Assembly: GCF_009712605.1 (NCBI RefSeq)
Contig: NZ_WASO01000014.1
Span: forward strand, 496,001-560,000
Reading direction: 5' to 3'
Length of the DNA: 64,000 bases
Source: Paludibacter sp.
Lineage (GTDB): Bacteria > Bacteroidota > Bacteroidia > Bacteroidales > Paludibacteraceae
The position numbers and the translations under genes were made by a program. Under the pieces are notes generated by a model. The model was not told the DNA's origin and searched no databases. It saw only the letters and a list, made by a program, of their open reading frames with translations. Every line of letters starts with the position of its first letter. Position 1 is the stretch's first letter. This document shows, piece after piece, positions 42,949 to 52,056 of this stretch.

Positions 42949-43902
42949 ATGGATATTTCAATAATAGTACCTCTTTACAACGAAGAAGAATCGCTTCCGG
43001 AGCTTTTTGACTGGATTGCCAGAGTTATGACGAAACATAACTATAGTTACGAAATAATCTTTATCAACGACGGCAGTACCGATCATTCGTGGAAAGTCAT
43101 CGAACAACTGCAAAAGAAGGCTCCCGATGTTGTCAAAGGCATCAAATTCCGCCGCAACTACGGGAAATCACCGGCTCTGTTTTGCGGATTTGACAAAGCC
43201 CAGGGTGATGTTGTAATCACTATGGATGCCGACCTGCAAGACAGTCCAGAAGAAATCCCCGAACTTTACGATATGATTGTTAACCAAAAGTATGATCTGG
43301 TATCGGGATGGAAAAAGAAGCGTCATGACGGTACTCTGACTAAAAATATTCCTTCGAAAATCTACAACGCTACTGCCCGCAAGGTAACCGGCCTGAAACT
43401 GCACGATATGAACTGCGGTCTCAAAGCTTACCGAAGCGAAGTGATCAAGAATATTGAGGTATATGGCGAAATGCACCGCTATATTCCTTATCTGGCGAAA
43501 GTTGCCGGATTCAAGAAAATCGGGGAAAAAGTAGTTTCACATCAGGCCCGCAAATTCGGTACTTCTAAATTCGGATTGAACCGTTTTGTAAATGGATACC
43601 TCGATCTCTTTTCGCTCTGGTTTCTGGCAAAATTCGGCAAACGGCCAATGCACTTTTTCGGCTTTTGGGGCACCGTAATGTTTCTGCTCGGATTTATTGC
43701 CGTGCTGGTTGTCGGAGGCATGAAGTGGTACGCTCTTTCAACAGGAACCCGGTCACCGCTTGTTACATCAACACCTTACTTTTATCTGGCACTCACCACC
43801 ATGATTTTAGGTACGCAGATGTTTCTTGCCGGATTTTTAGGCGAGCTCATTTCCAGAAACTCTGCCGAACGTAACAATTACAATATCGAAAAGACGATTT
43901 AA
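42949..43902 (+). CDS. Family 2 glycosyltransferase with two C-terminal membrane helices (DPM1/GtrB-like)
   Basis: Transfers a sugar from a nucleotide donor, probably to polyprenyl phosphate at the inner membrane. The GT-A domain spans residues 1-225: 'SIIVPLYNEEESLPELF', 'FINDGSTD', the metal-binding 'MDADLQDSPEEIPEL'. The family mark 'ARKFGTSKFG' follows. Two membrane helices lie at about residues 235-258 and 270-300, as in GtrB/ArnC-type enzymes. Length (317) is typical. It follows the DUF4199 gene. Donor and acceptor cannot be told from sequence. Confidence 0.92.
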   Translation: MDISIIVPLYNEEESLPELFDWIARVMTKHNYSYEIIFINDGSTDHSWKVIEQLQKKAPDVVKGIKFRRNYGKSPALFCGFDKAQGDVVITMDADLQDSPEEIPELYDMIVNQKYDLVSGWKKKRHDGTLTKNIPSKIYNATARKVTGLKLHDMNCGLKAYRSEVIKNIEVYGEMHRYIPYLAKVAGFKKIGEKVVSHQARKFGTSKFGLNRFVNGYLDLFSLWFLAKFGKRPMHFFGFWGTVMFLLGFIAVLVVGGMKWYALSTGTRSPLVTSTPYFYLALTTMILGTQMFLAGFLGELISRNSAERNNYNIEKTI

Positions 43903-43970
43903 GATTTGAAGACGAAAAGTCCAGGGGCTTTGACAAATTGTAAATCGTAAATGATTAAATAGTAAATCAG

Positions 43971-44495
43971 ATGGACATTTTTCTCGACATACTAAAATAT
44001 ACCTTACCAGCAGTACTGGTAGTATTTGCCACATACGTTGTTCTTAAGCAACTGCACAACGAAAACGAGAAACGCCGTCGTTACGAGTTTTTACGCACGT
44101 CTGCAGAACTTATCACTCCGGCGAGATTGCAGGCCTACGAACGGCTCACGCTTTTCATTGAAAGAATGATTCCGGATAATCTTGCCATGCGACAACCTTG
44201 CGCATCGATGACTGCTGCCGCACTTCAAAGCCAGTTACTCGAAATTATACGTAACGAATACGAGCACAATGTGTCGCAACAGCTGTATGTCGGCAACGAC
44301 GTTTGGATTATGGTGAGAAATGCCAAAGAAAGTATGCTGCAGCTGGTCAACAGTTGCGCCACACGACTGCCGACCGGATCATCAGGTATAGCATTGGCAC
44401 AACTTATTATTGAAACCTATAACGCTGCCAGCGGAACGACTCTCGACATCGCTCTCGATATGTTGAAAAAAGAGATGAATGAACGTTTAGGATAA
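43971..44495 (+). CDS. Conserved hypothetical membrane-anchored protein (DUF7935-like)
   Basis: A 174-residue protein with one N-terminal membrane helix (about residues 8-25), followed by a basic stretch 'NENEKRRRYEF' and a helical cytoplasmic domain ('LITPARLQAYERLTLFIERM'). The wording of this domain matches a conserved Bacteroidota family of unknown function. My family name is tentative. It sits between the glycosyltransferase and a secreted peptidase gene on the same strand with gaps of 68 and 39 bases. I see no catalytic motif. Confidence 0.72.
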   Translation: MDIFLDILKYTLPAVLVVFATYVVLKQLHNENEKRRRYEFLRTSAELITPARLQAYERLTLFIERMIPDNLAMRQPCASMTAAALQSQLLEIIRNEYEHNVSQQLYVGNDVWIMVRNAKESMLQLVNSCATRLPTGSSGIALAQLIIETYNAASGTTLDIALDMLKKEMNERLG

Positions 44496-44534
44496 TCTCC
44501 AGCCGGCATTTAGCCGTCACCAAGCCTGAAAAGA

Positions 44535-46574
44535 ATGAAAAAGAACCTGTTTAAACTCATCGTTATGGCACTACTGACATCTGTTTGTGTATCGTCTATG
44601 GCTGCCAACTCTAAAGCTATTTCTCCCAAAACCGTTGAAACCACCATTACCGGCATGGTTAGCAAATTTGGCAACAATGACCTAATGGTGAAGGGTGTGC
44701 ACCAGACTGCATCTTTCTGGACTTTACAGGATGGCTCCGAAGCTGATTTCACACGTTTCTGCAATGATAATTACGCATCCACACCGGAAACAAAAAAAGC
44801 CTTATATTCGAAACTATCAACAGCATTTGAAACGCTGACAGGCGGTTACAGCACGATGGACGTCCACCTGAAGATGCCGGTTCACATTGATGGTCCAGCC
44901 ATCACGCCGGTCGACGAACTTTTTGCCGGCTACGATGTCGCTGCACACTTTCAGGATGATATGTTTGCCAACAAGATTGCTTTCATCACCATGCTGAATT
45001 TTCCGTTTTACTCACTTCAAGAGAAAAATGAGGCCGGTAAACTGTGGAACCGAGAACAATGGGGTTATGCACGCATGGGTGACATGTTTATCGAACGTGT
45101 ACCGGCAGCGCTCAATCAAAACATTTCGGCTGCCTCAATGGCAGGAGAGAATTACATTGCCGAGTACAACATCATGATGGGGCATCTCGTAAACAACAAA
45201 GGGGAGAAATTATTCCCGGCTTCGATGAAACTGCTTAGTCACTGGAACCTGCGTGACGAACTCAAATCGGATTATGCTGACAAAAAACGCGGCCTTGAAA
45301 AACAACAGATGATCTATTCTGTAATGAAACACATTGTGGATCAAACCATTCCTGCCGACGTTATCAACAACCCTGCATATGAATGGAATCCTTACCAGAA
45401 TAAGACATGGAAAGATGGTAAAGAAATTACTCTTGCTGCTGAAGGTAACCGACGTTACAGCATCCTATTGAACCAATTCAAGGCTCAGAAAGCAGCAGAC
45501 GCCTATAGCCCGCTCTACCCGACTTACATACAACGCTCGTTCGATCATGGAATGGAAATCTCTTCTTCAGAGGTTGAACAGCTTTTCACTTCATACCTGT
45601 CGTCGCCGCAAGTGAAAGAAGTTGCAGCGGTGATCAGCAAGCGACTGGGACGTAAACTGCAACCGTTCGACATCTGGTACGACGGGTTCAAGGTAAGAAG
45701 CGTTATCCCGGAAGATGAACTGACCGCTAAAACGCAGAAGTTATATCCGACAGCACAGGCTTATGGTGCTGACATGGCAAATATTCTGAAAAAACTTGGT
45801 TTTAGCGAAAATGAAGCACACCGCATTGCGCAAAACGTTGCTATAGATCCGGCACGAGGATCAGGTCATGCCATGGGATCGGAATCCAAATCCGAAAAAG
45901 TACGGTTGCGTACCCGCGTGGGAGCTAACGGAATGGATTATAAAGGCTATAACATTGCCACTCATGAGTTCGGACATAACGTGGAACAAACCATTAGTCT
46001 GCATGACGTTGACGATTACATGCTGCGTGGCATCCCAAACACGGCTCATACAGAGGCGCTTGCCTTTGTTTTCCAAAAACGCGATTTAGACCTACTGGGA
46101 TATTCAGGCAAAGTTGAAAACCTTGAAGCACTTCAAACACTCGATACATTCTGGGATGTTTACGAAATTATGGGAGTTTCGCTTGTTGATTTGCACACAT
46201 GGCAATGGCTTTACGCACATCCTGATGCTACGGCAAACGAACTGAGAGATGCCGTAGTACAATGCGCTAAAGACGTATGGAACCGTTTTTATGCACCGGT
46301 ACTCGGAGATAAAGACTCCCCTATTCTGGGCATTTATTCGCACATGATCAATGATCCTCTATACCTTTCAAACTATCCTTTTGGCTTTCTGATCCAGTTC
46401 CAACTAGAGCAACATTTCACAAAAGAAACACTGGCTTCTGAAATAGAACGAATCTATTCTCAGGGAAGATTTACGCCACAGATATGGATGAAAGGAGCTG
46501 TAGGTAAAGAGATTTCGACACAACCCTTACTGGATGCTACCGAAGCTGCGCTTAAAAAAATAGCCCATCAATAA
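44535..46574 (+). CDS. Secreted zinc metallopeptidase (HEFGH, gluzincin type)
   Basis: A 679-residue exported protein with a signal peptide ('LIVMALLTSVCVSSMA'). The zinc site is 'THEFGHNVEQ' (His477, Glu478, His481), and a third ligand is plausible at Glu507 in 'AHTEALAFVFQKRD', a gluzincin pattern. The long helical N-terminal half and the position of the site suggest a closed, cage-like peptidase of the M2/M3/M32 type for short peptides, but I cannot assign the family. It is probably periplasmic or surface-exposed. No peptide transporter adjoins. It is followed after 66 bases by a nitroreductase gene. Confidence 0.8.
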   Translation: MKKNLFKLIVMALLTSVCVSSMAANSKAISPKTVETTITGMVSKFGNNDLMVKGVHQTASFWTLQDGSEADFTRFCNDNYASTPETKKALYSKLSTAFETLTGGYSTMDVHLKMPVHIDGPAITPVDELFAGYDVAAHFQDDMFANKIAFITMLNFPFYSLQEKNEAGKLWNREQWGYARMGDMFIERVPAALNQNISAASMAGENYIAEYNIMMGHLVNNKGEKLFPASMKLLSHWNLRDELKSDYADKKRGLEKQQMIYSVMKHIVDQTIPADVINNPAYEWNPYQNKTWKDGKEITLAAEGNRRYSILLNQFKAQKAADAYSPLYPTYIQRSFDHGMEISSSEVEQLFTSYLSSPQVKEVAAVISKRLGRKLQPFDIWYDGFKVRSVIPEDELTAKTQKLYPTAQAYGADMANILKKLGFSENEAHRIAQNVAIDPARGSGHAMGSESKSEKVRLRTRVGANGMDYKGYNIATHEFGHNVEQTISLHDVDDYMLRGIPNTAHTEALAFVFQKRDLDLLGYSGKVENLEALQTLDTFWDVYEIMGVSLVDLHTWQWLYAHPDATANELRDAVVQCAKDVWNRFYAPVLGDKDSPILGIYSHMINDPLYLSNYPFGFLIQFQLEQHFTKETLASEIERIYSQGRFTPQIWMKGAVGKEISTQPLLDATEAALKKIAHQ

Positions 46575-46640
46575 TTTGTCTTTACCGAACAGGATAAATT
46601 TTCTAACTTTGAACTTGCAACTTTTAATTTTGAATATCAT

Positions 46641-47159
46641 ATGAGCTTTATAGAATTTGCCCGCAAACGTCATTCTGTGCGTAGTTTCAAGGCACAGTCC
46701 GTAGAACAGGAAAAGATTGAATATCTGCTTGAAGCAGCACGTATCGCACCCTCGGCTGTAAATTTCCAACCGTGGAAAATGATTGTAGTAACAGACAAAG
46801 CTCTGCTTAACCAGTTACAGGATTGCTATCCACGCGAATGGTTCAGCACTGCGCCGGCATGTATCGTTGTTTGCGGCGACCACAACAGATCGTGGAAACG
46901 TTCTTCCGACGAAAAAGACTATTGCGATGTGGATGTGGCCATTGCCATTACACACCTCACTCTGGCGGCTGCCGATCAGGGATTAGGTACTTGCTGGATA
47001 TGCAATTTCGACGTACGCAAATGCGTGGCTGCATTGTCTATCCCAAAACACATGGAACCCATTGCTTTAATTCCGGTTGGTTATCCTTCCAACCCAGACG
47101 ACTTAGTGGTGGAAGAAAAACAACGCAAACCTTTATCTGATCTGGTGGAATATCGTTAA
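46641..47159 (+). CDS. Nitroreductase family protein
   Basis: A 172-residue FMN-dependent oxidoreductase of the small nitroreductase type. Landmarks are the N-terminal 'ARKRHSVRSFKAQSVE' (FMN phosphate contact), 'AARIAPSAVNFQPWKMIVV', and 'ADQGLGTCWICNFDV'. The C-terminus gives 'IALIPVGYPSNPD'. These enzymes reduce quinones or nitro compounds with NAD(P)H; the true substrate is unknown. It precedes the DUF6452 gene by four bases, so they are likely cotranscribed, although the products act in different compartments. Confidence 0.93.
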   Translation: MSFIEFARKRHSVRSFKAQSVEQEKIEYLLEAARIAPSAVNFQPWKMIVVTDKALLNQLQDCYPREWFSTAPACIVVCGDHNRSWKRSSDEKDYCDVDVAIAITHLTLAAADQGLGTCWICNFDVRKCVAALSIPKHMEPIALIPVGYPSNPDDLVVEEKQRKPLSDLVEYR

Positions 47160-47163
47160 ACGA

Positions 47164-47634
47164 ATGAACAAACTGCTTTCTATAGCCTTATTCTTGCTTT
47201 TGGCCGCTGCTTATATAGCCTGCACCAACGACAACAGCTGTCACGAAAATCGTTATGTAGTAATGACGTCTAATTTTTACACAATTAAGAACGACACTAC
47301 CAAAACGTTTACCGTTGACAGTATTTGGGTAAAAGGTTTGGGAAATGATTCTTTGCTGTATTCTAACTCCAAGTCGGTGACTTCTATCAGTATGCCTTTG
47401 CAGAAGATGAACGATACCAGCAGGTTTGTCATCCGGTTCAACACCATTTACGATACGCTGACTGTAATTCACGCTAATATCCAAAAGTATCTGTCGCTCG
47501 AATGTGGTTGCTTGGTGACGCACAAACTGGATTCTACCAAATTATCTTACACTCAGCACAAAGTAAAACGAATAAAAGTAAAATACGATAATGTCAGCAC
47601 TACAAAACGGGAAAATCTCCAGATATATTTTTAG
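47164..47634 (+). CDS. DUF6452 family lipoprotein
   Basis: A 156-residue lipoprotein with a lipobox at 'AAAYIACTND' (Cys about residue 20). The mature part is beta-rich, with conserved cysteines in 'NDNSCHENRY' and 'YLSLECGCLV', and ends in a basic strand. The layout and its immediate neighbour match the Bacteroidota pair DUF6452-DUF6048. Function unknown; a joint outer-membrane role with the next protein is likely. The two genes overlap by 44 bases. Confidence 0.85.
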   Translation: MNKLLSIALFLLLAAAYIACTNDNSCHENRYVVMTSNFYTIKNDTTKTFTVDSIWVKGLGNDSLLYSNSKSVTSISMPLQKMNDTSRFVIRFNTIYDTLTVIHANIQKYLSLECGCLVTHKLDSTKLSYTQHKVKRIKVKYDNVSTTKRENLQIYF

Positions 47635-48337
47635 CTTGTTGGTGCTGATCGTTTGTATTCCGGGAGTTATGGGTCAACAAAACAAAGATCGTAAACCTCC
47701 GGTAAAGCAGGCAGCCAAGAAGCCTGTAGCAAAAAAGGCAGAACCACAGCCCTTGCTCAGGGCAATATCGGTTCAGGCTGACGTTGCCGGCCCCTTTATC
47801 AGCAAATTACAAAGCTCGGGAGTATCCTATTTCGAAGCTTCCGCTGACCTGAACCTCCGCAACAAATGGTTTCCTGTATGGGAAATTGGTTATGCCAATA
47901 TCAATCATATTGCCGACGAGGGAGGTCAATATATCGCCAAGGGGATGTACAACCGTATCGGGATCAACGTCAATCTTTTGAAAACAAACAATCCGAAACA
48001 AATCGCACAATCTACCCTGTTTGTCGGACTGCGTTTCGGTTTTTCGCCTTTCAGTTATGACATTCGTAACCTTCCTTTGGCAGACGAATACTGGAAAACC
48101 GGCACTGTGACAAATGCCAACGATCTGAAAGCCTCTGCAAAATGGGGTGAGTTTGTAGCCGGAGTCAGGCTCAATGTATTCAAAAACATAACATTGGGAT
48201 GGAGCGGACGCCTGAAAATGGGATTATCGACCGGCGCCCAAACCTATTCTCCATGGTATGTTCCCGGATATGGCATCACAGGTGGCACCGTCTGGGGCTT
48301 CACTTACAATATCGGATATACCATACCCCTCAAATAA
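47591..48337 (+). CDS. DUF6048 family outer-membrane protein
   Basis: A 248-residue exported protein predicted to form an outer-membrane beta barrel. The signal peptide spans about residues 1-29 ('ISRYIFSLLVLIVCIPGVMG'), then a Lys/Pro-rich linker. The barrel strands include 'VQADVAGPFISKLQSSGVSY', 'GMYNRIGINVNLL' and the closing 'TVWGFTYNIGYTIPLK'. The signal starts inside the last 44 bases of the DUF6452 gene in another frame, so the overlap is real rather than a start error. It probably works with the DUF6452 lipoprotein. The acyltransferase gene follows after 14 bases. Confidence 0.85.
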   Translation: MSALQNGKISRYIFSLLVLIVCIPGVMGQQNKDRKPPVKQAAKKPVAKKAEPQPLLRAISVQADVAGPFISKLQSSGVSYFEASADLNLRNKWFPVWEIGYANINHIADEGGQYIAKGMYNRIGINVNLLKTNNPKQIAQSTLFVGLRFGFSPFSYDIRNLPLADEYWKTGTVTNANDLKASAKWGEFVAGVRLNVFKNITLGWSGRLKMGLSTGAQTYSPWYVPGYGITGGTVWGFTYNIGYTIPLK

Positions 48338-48351
48338 ATCGGAGTTGGCTG

Positions 48352-49248
48352 ATGAAAAAACTTAGCGATACATTAGGTTATTACATTTTCTACGCATTTG
48401 CAGGAACACTTGCATGTTTGCCGTTACCTGTGCTTTACCTGATTTCGGATATTGCAGCATTCTTTGTTCACAAAGTTGTTCGCTACCGCCTGAATGTTGT
48501 AAGAATGAATCTTCGCAATTCATTTCCTGAGAAAAATGACGCAGAACTCAAAGCTATAGAAAATAAGTTCTATCGCCACCTTTGTGATTATGGCGTTGAA
48601 CTGATAAAGATGACCCGCATCTCAGAAAAAGAGTTAGACAAACGGATAACAATCGACAATTTTGATCTGTTTTACGAACAACTCGACAAAGGGAAAAACA
48701 TCATTCTGCTTCTTGGTCATTATGGCAACTGGGACTGGCTCTCAACGCTTGAACGCCGGTTTCGCCCGGGTGTAACACTGGCAGCTGTTTACCGTCCGTT
48801 AAAAAACCCCGGCATCGACGAGCTTTTCATTAAAGCGCGGGAACGATTCGGCACATTCAATATTGCGAAGAACAACACGTTAAGAGCGATGATACGGATC
48901 AAGCAAAGCAAACAGCCTCACGTTGTTGCCATGGTCTCGGATCAAACGCCTTCGGTAAACAATCTGGAATACTGGAGCAACTTTCTCCATCAGGATACAC
49001 CGGTACTTACAGGCATGGATAAAATAGCCCGACAACTTGATTTTTCAGTATATTATATTGATTGTCAGGTTGTAAAACGGGGTTATTACAAAGCTACACT
49101 GTCGATTATTGAGAGCGATCCGGCTTCTTTGCAACCCTATGAAATATGTGAACGCTTTATTCGTAAAGTAGAGCAAACCATACAACGTGATCCGGCTTTT
49201 TACCTCTGGTCACATAAACGCTGGAAACACAAAAGAGAAAAAGAATGA
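48352..49248 (+). CDS. LpxL/HtrB-like lysophospholipid or lipid A acyltransferase
   Basis: A 298-residue inner-membrane acyltransferase. The family motif HX4D is present in 'LLLGHYGNWDWLS'. An N-terminal membrane helix (about residues 12-38) and later 'VAMVSDQTPSVNN' and 'PAFYLWSHKRWKHKR' fit the LpxL group that adds secondary acyl chains to lipid A. Bacteroidota often carry a single such enzyme. The ATG at 48352 is chosen because the open frame to 48199 overlaps the DUF6048 gene and adds non-homologous residues. The following glycosyltransferase gene starts at the stop codon (ATGA overlap). Confidence 0.93.
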   Translation: MKKLSDTLGYYIFYAFAGTLACLPLPVLYLISDIAAFFVHKVVRYRLNVVRMNLRNSFPEKNDAELKAIENKFYRHLCDYGVELIKMTRISEKELDKRITIDNFDLFYEQLDKGKNIILLLGHYGNWDWLSTLERRFRPGVTLAAVYRPLKNPGIDELFIKARERFGTFNIAKNNTLRAMIRIKQSKQPHVVAMVSDQTPSVNNLEYWSNFLHQDTPVLTGMDKIARQLDFSVYYIDCQVVKRGYYKATLSIIESDPASLQPYEICERFIRKVEQTIQRDPAFYLWSHKRWKHKREKE

Positions 49249-50273
49249 AAATCAGCATTGTTATACTGAATTATAATGGAAAACGCCACATGGAACGTTT
49301 TCTGCCGTCGGTAGTGCAACACACCACCACCGCCGATACCGAGATTGTAATTGCAGACAATTGTTCTACAGACGATTCTATTCAGTTTTTGAAAAGCACA
49401 TACCCGCAGTTGCGCCTGATTCAGCTCGACAAAAATTATGGTTTTGCCGGAGGCTACAACAAAGCTTTGGCTCAAATTGAAGCCGAATACTTTATTTTGC
49501 TCAATTCTGATGTGGAAGTCACAGCTGGTTGGGTGGAGAATCTGGAAAAGATAATGGATGAACAACCGGAAGTTGCAGCCTGCCAGCCTAAGATAATGGC
49601 TCTCAACGACCGTGCTCGCTTTGAACATGCCGGAGCCTGCGGCGGCTTCATCGACCGGCTGGGCTACCCCTTTTGCCGTGGACGCTTGTTCTCATCTCTG
49701 GAAGAAGACAAAGGTCAATACGACACCATACGGGAAGTTTTCTGGGCAACAGGTGCCTGCCTGTTCATACGCTCCAAAGAATTCTTTGATGCCGGTGGCT
49801 TCGACGATACCTTTTTTGCTCACATGGAAGAGATCGACTTGTGCTGGCGTTTGAAAAGCCGCGGACGTTCTATTTTATGTATTCCGCAAAGCACCGTCTA
49901 TCACCTTGGAGGGGGCAGCATGAGTGCTAAAAACAGCCGAAAGACCTATCTCAATTTCCGCAATAACTGGAGCATGTTATACAAAAATATGACCGACGAA
50001 GAATTGCAAAAGATTGCTTTACCTCGCTTTGTGCTCGACTATGTGGCTGCAATGCAAATGCTTTTGACGGGGCAATTCAAGCACGCTTTACAGGTTCCTA
50101 AAGCCCGAAAAGATTATAAAGCCCTCCGTAAAGATCTTGCGGCCAAACGGGAAACCAACCTGCGCCTCGCAACGGTTGCCAAACCTTCAGGCGTGCTCAC
50201 CAAAAGCCTTTTACGGATGTATTATCTGCAAGGCAAAAAATGCTTCAGCCAATTGGAAAACCTGATACGCTAA
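49245..50273 (+). CDS. Family 2 glycosyltransferase (rhamnosyltransferase-like)
   Basis: A 342-residue cytoplasmic or membrane-associated GT2 enzyme. The GT-A fold shows 'SIVILNYNGKRHMERFLPSV', 'IADNCSTDDSI' and the metal site 'ILLNSDVEV'. The catalytic 'EEIDLCWRLKSRG' (ED-type base) follows 'WATGACLFIRS'. This is the pattern of WbbL-type rhamnosyltransferases that act in surface-polymer synthesis, though the donor cannot be read from sequence. A C-terminal helical region of about 80 residues lacks membrane segments. It is translationally coupled to the LpxL-like gene by a four-base overlap, suggesting a shared role in LPS assembly. Confidence 0.92.
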   Translation: MKISIVILNYNGKRHMERFLPSVVQHTTTADTEIVIADNCSTDDSIQFLKSTYPQLRLIQLDKNYGFAGGYNKALAQIEAEYFILLNSDVEVTAGWVENLEKIMDEQPEVAACQPKIMALNDRARFEHAGACGGFIDRLGYPFCRGRLFSSLEEDKGQYDTIREVFWATGACLFIRSKEFFDAGGFDDTFFAHMEEIDLCWRLKSRGRSILCIPQSTVYHLGGGSMSAKNSRKTYLNFRNNWSMLYKNMTDEELQKIALPRFVLDYVAAMQMLLTGQFKHALQVPKARKDYKALRKDLAAKRETNLRLATVAKPSGVLTKSLLRMYYLQGKKCFSQLENLIR

Positions 50274-50278
50274 CACAA

Positions 50279-50322
50279 AAAATAAGCCACGAAGATTTGC
50301 AATCATCGTGGCTTATTTTTTT
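50279..50322 (+). terminator. Terminator of the LpxL-GT2 unit
   Basis: 14-bp stem AAATAAGCCACGA-type (50279-50292, 50306-50319) with a run of eight T. Confidence 0.9.
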
Positions 50323-50329
50323 ATATGAT

Positions 50330-50540
50330 TATCCGCAAAGCGACCGCTAAACACCGGAGGTGTTGTCCCAATAATAACGTCGGGATAAATCCCGACGGGG
50401 AGAAAGGTAGCAGTTTTTACATAACGCTGTAAGCGTTTTCCTGCAAACGGGATACCGCTACGCGGTTCAGGGAATATATTGACTATCTTCGCGTTTACAC
50501 CCCGATGAATCGTGGCGTTATTATCCGGACAATCATATTT
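50330..50540. repeat. Non-coding run of short hairpins (interspersed-repeat-like)
   Basis: About 200 GC-richer bases with no gene, made of successive palindromes: CGTCGGGAT-AA-ATCCCGACG (50378-50397), AACGCT-GTA-AGCGTT (50423-50437), ACCGC-TAC-GCGGT (50454-50466) and CCCGAT-GA-ATCGtGG (50501-50514). It falls between the GT2 terminator and the convergent 106-residue gene. It resembles dispersed hairpin repeats of Bacteroidota intergenic regions; I cannot test copy number from one window. Confidence 0.55.
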
Positions 50541-50565
50541 TTTGAACTATAGATACACAGGCAAA

Positions 50566-50886
50566 TCAGCGGCGTACCTGAGCATCATGTTTCTCTTTGT
50601 AAATCTTGCGGGCAGCTTTTTCCTGTTCTTTTTGTATGTGTCGGCGTTCGTGACGTGTTACAACGCCATCAGACTTTGCCTTCAGTTTATCCCGTTCGAT
50701 TTTACGTTGCTGTTTTTCAAGCTTTTTTACTTCATGACGTGTCAGTTGACCGGTAGCTGCGCCTTCGTGAATTCTTCGCTGCTGCTCTGTCTGAGTACGG
50801 TTAATTTCCGGTGTTGCCGTCTGAGCAACCACTCCTGCCGATATCCCCATCAACGCGAAAAGCGCTATAAAAATCTGTTTTTGCAT
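50566..50886 (-). CDS. Small secreted basic helical protein
   Basis: A 106-residue protein with a signal peptide ('IFIALFALMGISAGVVAQ'). The mature part is almost entirely charged helix, with two repeats of the pattern G-x-(L/V)-T-R-H-E: 'TGQLTRHEVKKLEKQQRKIE' and 'DGVVTRHERRHIQKEQEKAA'. Similar repeat proteins are found in the periplasm of many Gram-negative bacteria, without known function. The high Lys/Arg/Gln content could bind nucleic acid or polyanions, which is only a guess. It is a lone gene. Confidence 0.78.
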   Translation of the reverse strand: MQKQIFIALFALMGISAGVVAQTATPEINRTQTEQQRRIHEGAATGQLTRHEVKKLEKQQRKIERDKLKAKSDGVVTRHERRHIQKEQEKAARKIYKEKHDAQVRR

Positions 50887-50998
50887 ACGAATTGAATTTT
50901 AGATGTTTATTACTATTTTGGAGCCGAATAAGTTATTTGTTTTGAAATTCAAATTCAATTATTGGATTGAATCCACGCTACGAAGTTTAAATGTGCAC

Positions 50999-51036
50999 TT
51001 ATAAAGTCCCGAACCAATAAGTCCGGGACTTTATAA
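50999..51036 (-). terminator. Terminator of the DUF4382 lipoprotein gene
   Basis: Perfect 13-bp stem TTATAAAGTCCCG/CGGGACTTTATAA with a 12-base loop. The T-rich part is inside the stem. It begins four bases before the stop codon end. Confidence 0.65.
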
Positions 51037-51039
51037 GCA

Positions 51040-51840
51040 TCAATGAGTTACTTTCACTTCGCCAAGCATCGCTCTGTTGTGACCCGAAAGAGTTACTGTT
51101 TTGGTCAATGTTACATATCCGCTGTCAACCGGCATAAATTTAACCGTGTATGAACCAGGGACAAATCCGTTTAACTTGAAATAATTCATCCGGAGCGTAT
51201 CCGAGAGAGTAGAAATCGTATCCGTTCCGTTGACCACAAACACCTTGGTGAGTAATTTACGCGGTAAAATAAAGCCCTCGATGCTTTGTGTACATTCCAT
51301 TATAAAGCCTCTCATCTTAGGAATCAGAATATAATTTCCACTTCTGTCTCTGATGATAGAACGTGCAATATCGAAGTCGAGCATAATACTGTAGCTACCG
51401 GTCGGAGCCGTTTCCCATGCTTTGACTACCAAAGAGCTATCACTTTTAGAAGGAATGATCAACTGTTTGGTGGTACCATCAGACAAAACTACCGAATTGT
51501 TTTTACCCAAAACAAAACGAATATGACGTACCGTTTCGCCACTTGGAATATTGATTTTTGAGAGCAGCGCACTGTCGCCGTTCGCCAGCATTTTGATGTT
51601 ATAAACAGCTTCGGTAAAAGTCGCATCTTTCCAGATAGAATCCTTTCCGATATACTGAATCGCTTTGACATCAAGATTTACTGACTTATAGCGAAGCCAG
51701 GGCATATCCGGACGATGAAACATCGGATCGTCGGTCAGATAAACTGACACTGTTCGTGCGCCAGGCTCATTCACCGTATTGGTACACGATGTTACGAGCA
51801 AAGTGGCCGCAAAGGCCATGAAAAATAACAACTTCTTCAT
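51040..51840 (-). CDS. DUF4382 domain lipoprotein
   Basis: A 266-residue lipoprotein starting at 51840 with the lipobox 'LLVTSCTNT'. The DUF4382 domain covers about residues 30-170 ('RTVSVYLTDDP', 'YKSVNLDVKAIQYIG', 'NIKMLANGDSALLSKINIPS', 'IRFVLGKNNSVVL'). A small beta-sandwich or carboxypeptidase-regulatory-like end follows ('LNGFVPGSYTVKFMPVDSGY'). Function is unknown; such proteins are surface-exposed lipoproteins in Bacteroidota. The frame reaches 51915, but the earlier Met gives a basic, non-signal start, so I used the ATG at the signal peptide. Confidence 0.85.
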   Translation of the reverse strand: MKKLLFFMAFAATLLVTSCTNTVNEPGARTVSVYLTDDPMFHRPDMPWLRYKSVNLDVKAIQYIGKDSIWKDATFTEAVYNIKMLANGDSALLSKINIPSGETVRHIRFVLGKNNSVVLSDGTTKQLIIPSKSDSSLVVKAWETAPTGSYSIMLDFDIARSIIRDRSGNYILIPKMRGFIMECTQSIEGFILPRKLLTKVFVVNGTDTISTLSDTLRMNYFKLNGFVPGSYTVKFMPVDSGYVTLTKTVTLSGHNRAMLGEVKVTH

Positions 51841-52056
51841 AAATGTTACTTTTAGATGTGTTTTACTGAAATTTAAAATGTATCGCCGATAATAATTTCT
51901 TAAATAACGCAGCAAATTTCGCGTGTATTGTGTTGTTTTGTTCTTTGCTCATACCGTTTTTATACTATTTCAGAACATTTAGCAAGTGAACTATCACTCT
52001 ACAAATAAACACTTTGCATAAATATTAGAAAATCTCATAAACGAAATAAATGTAAC

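Noticed and set aside
50330-50540. CRISPR array
   Set aside because: The palindromes differ from each other and there is no regular repeat-spacer pattern or cas gene.
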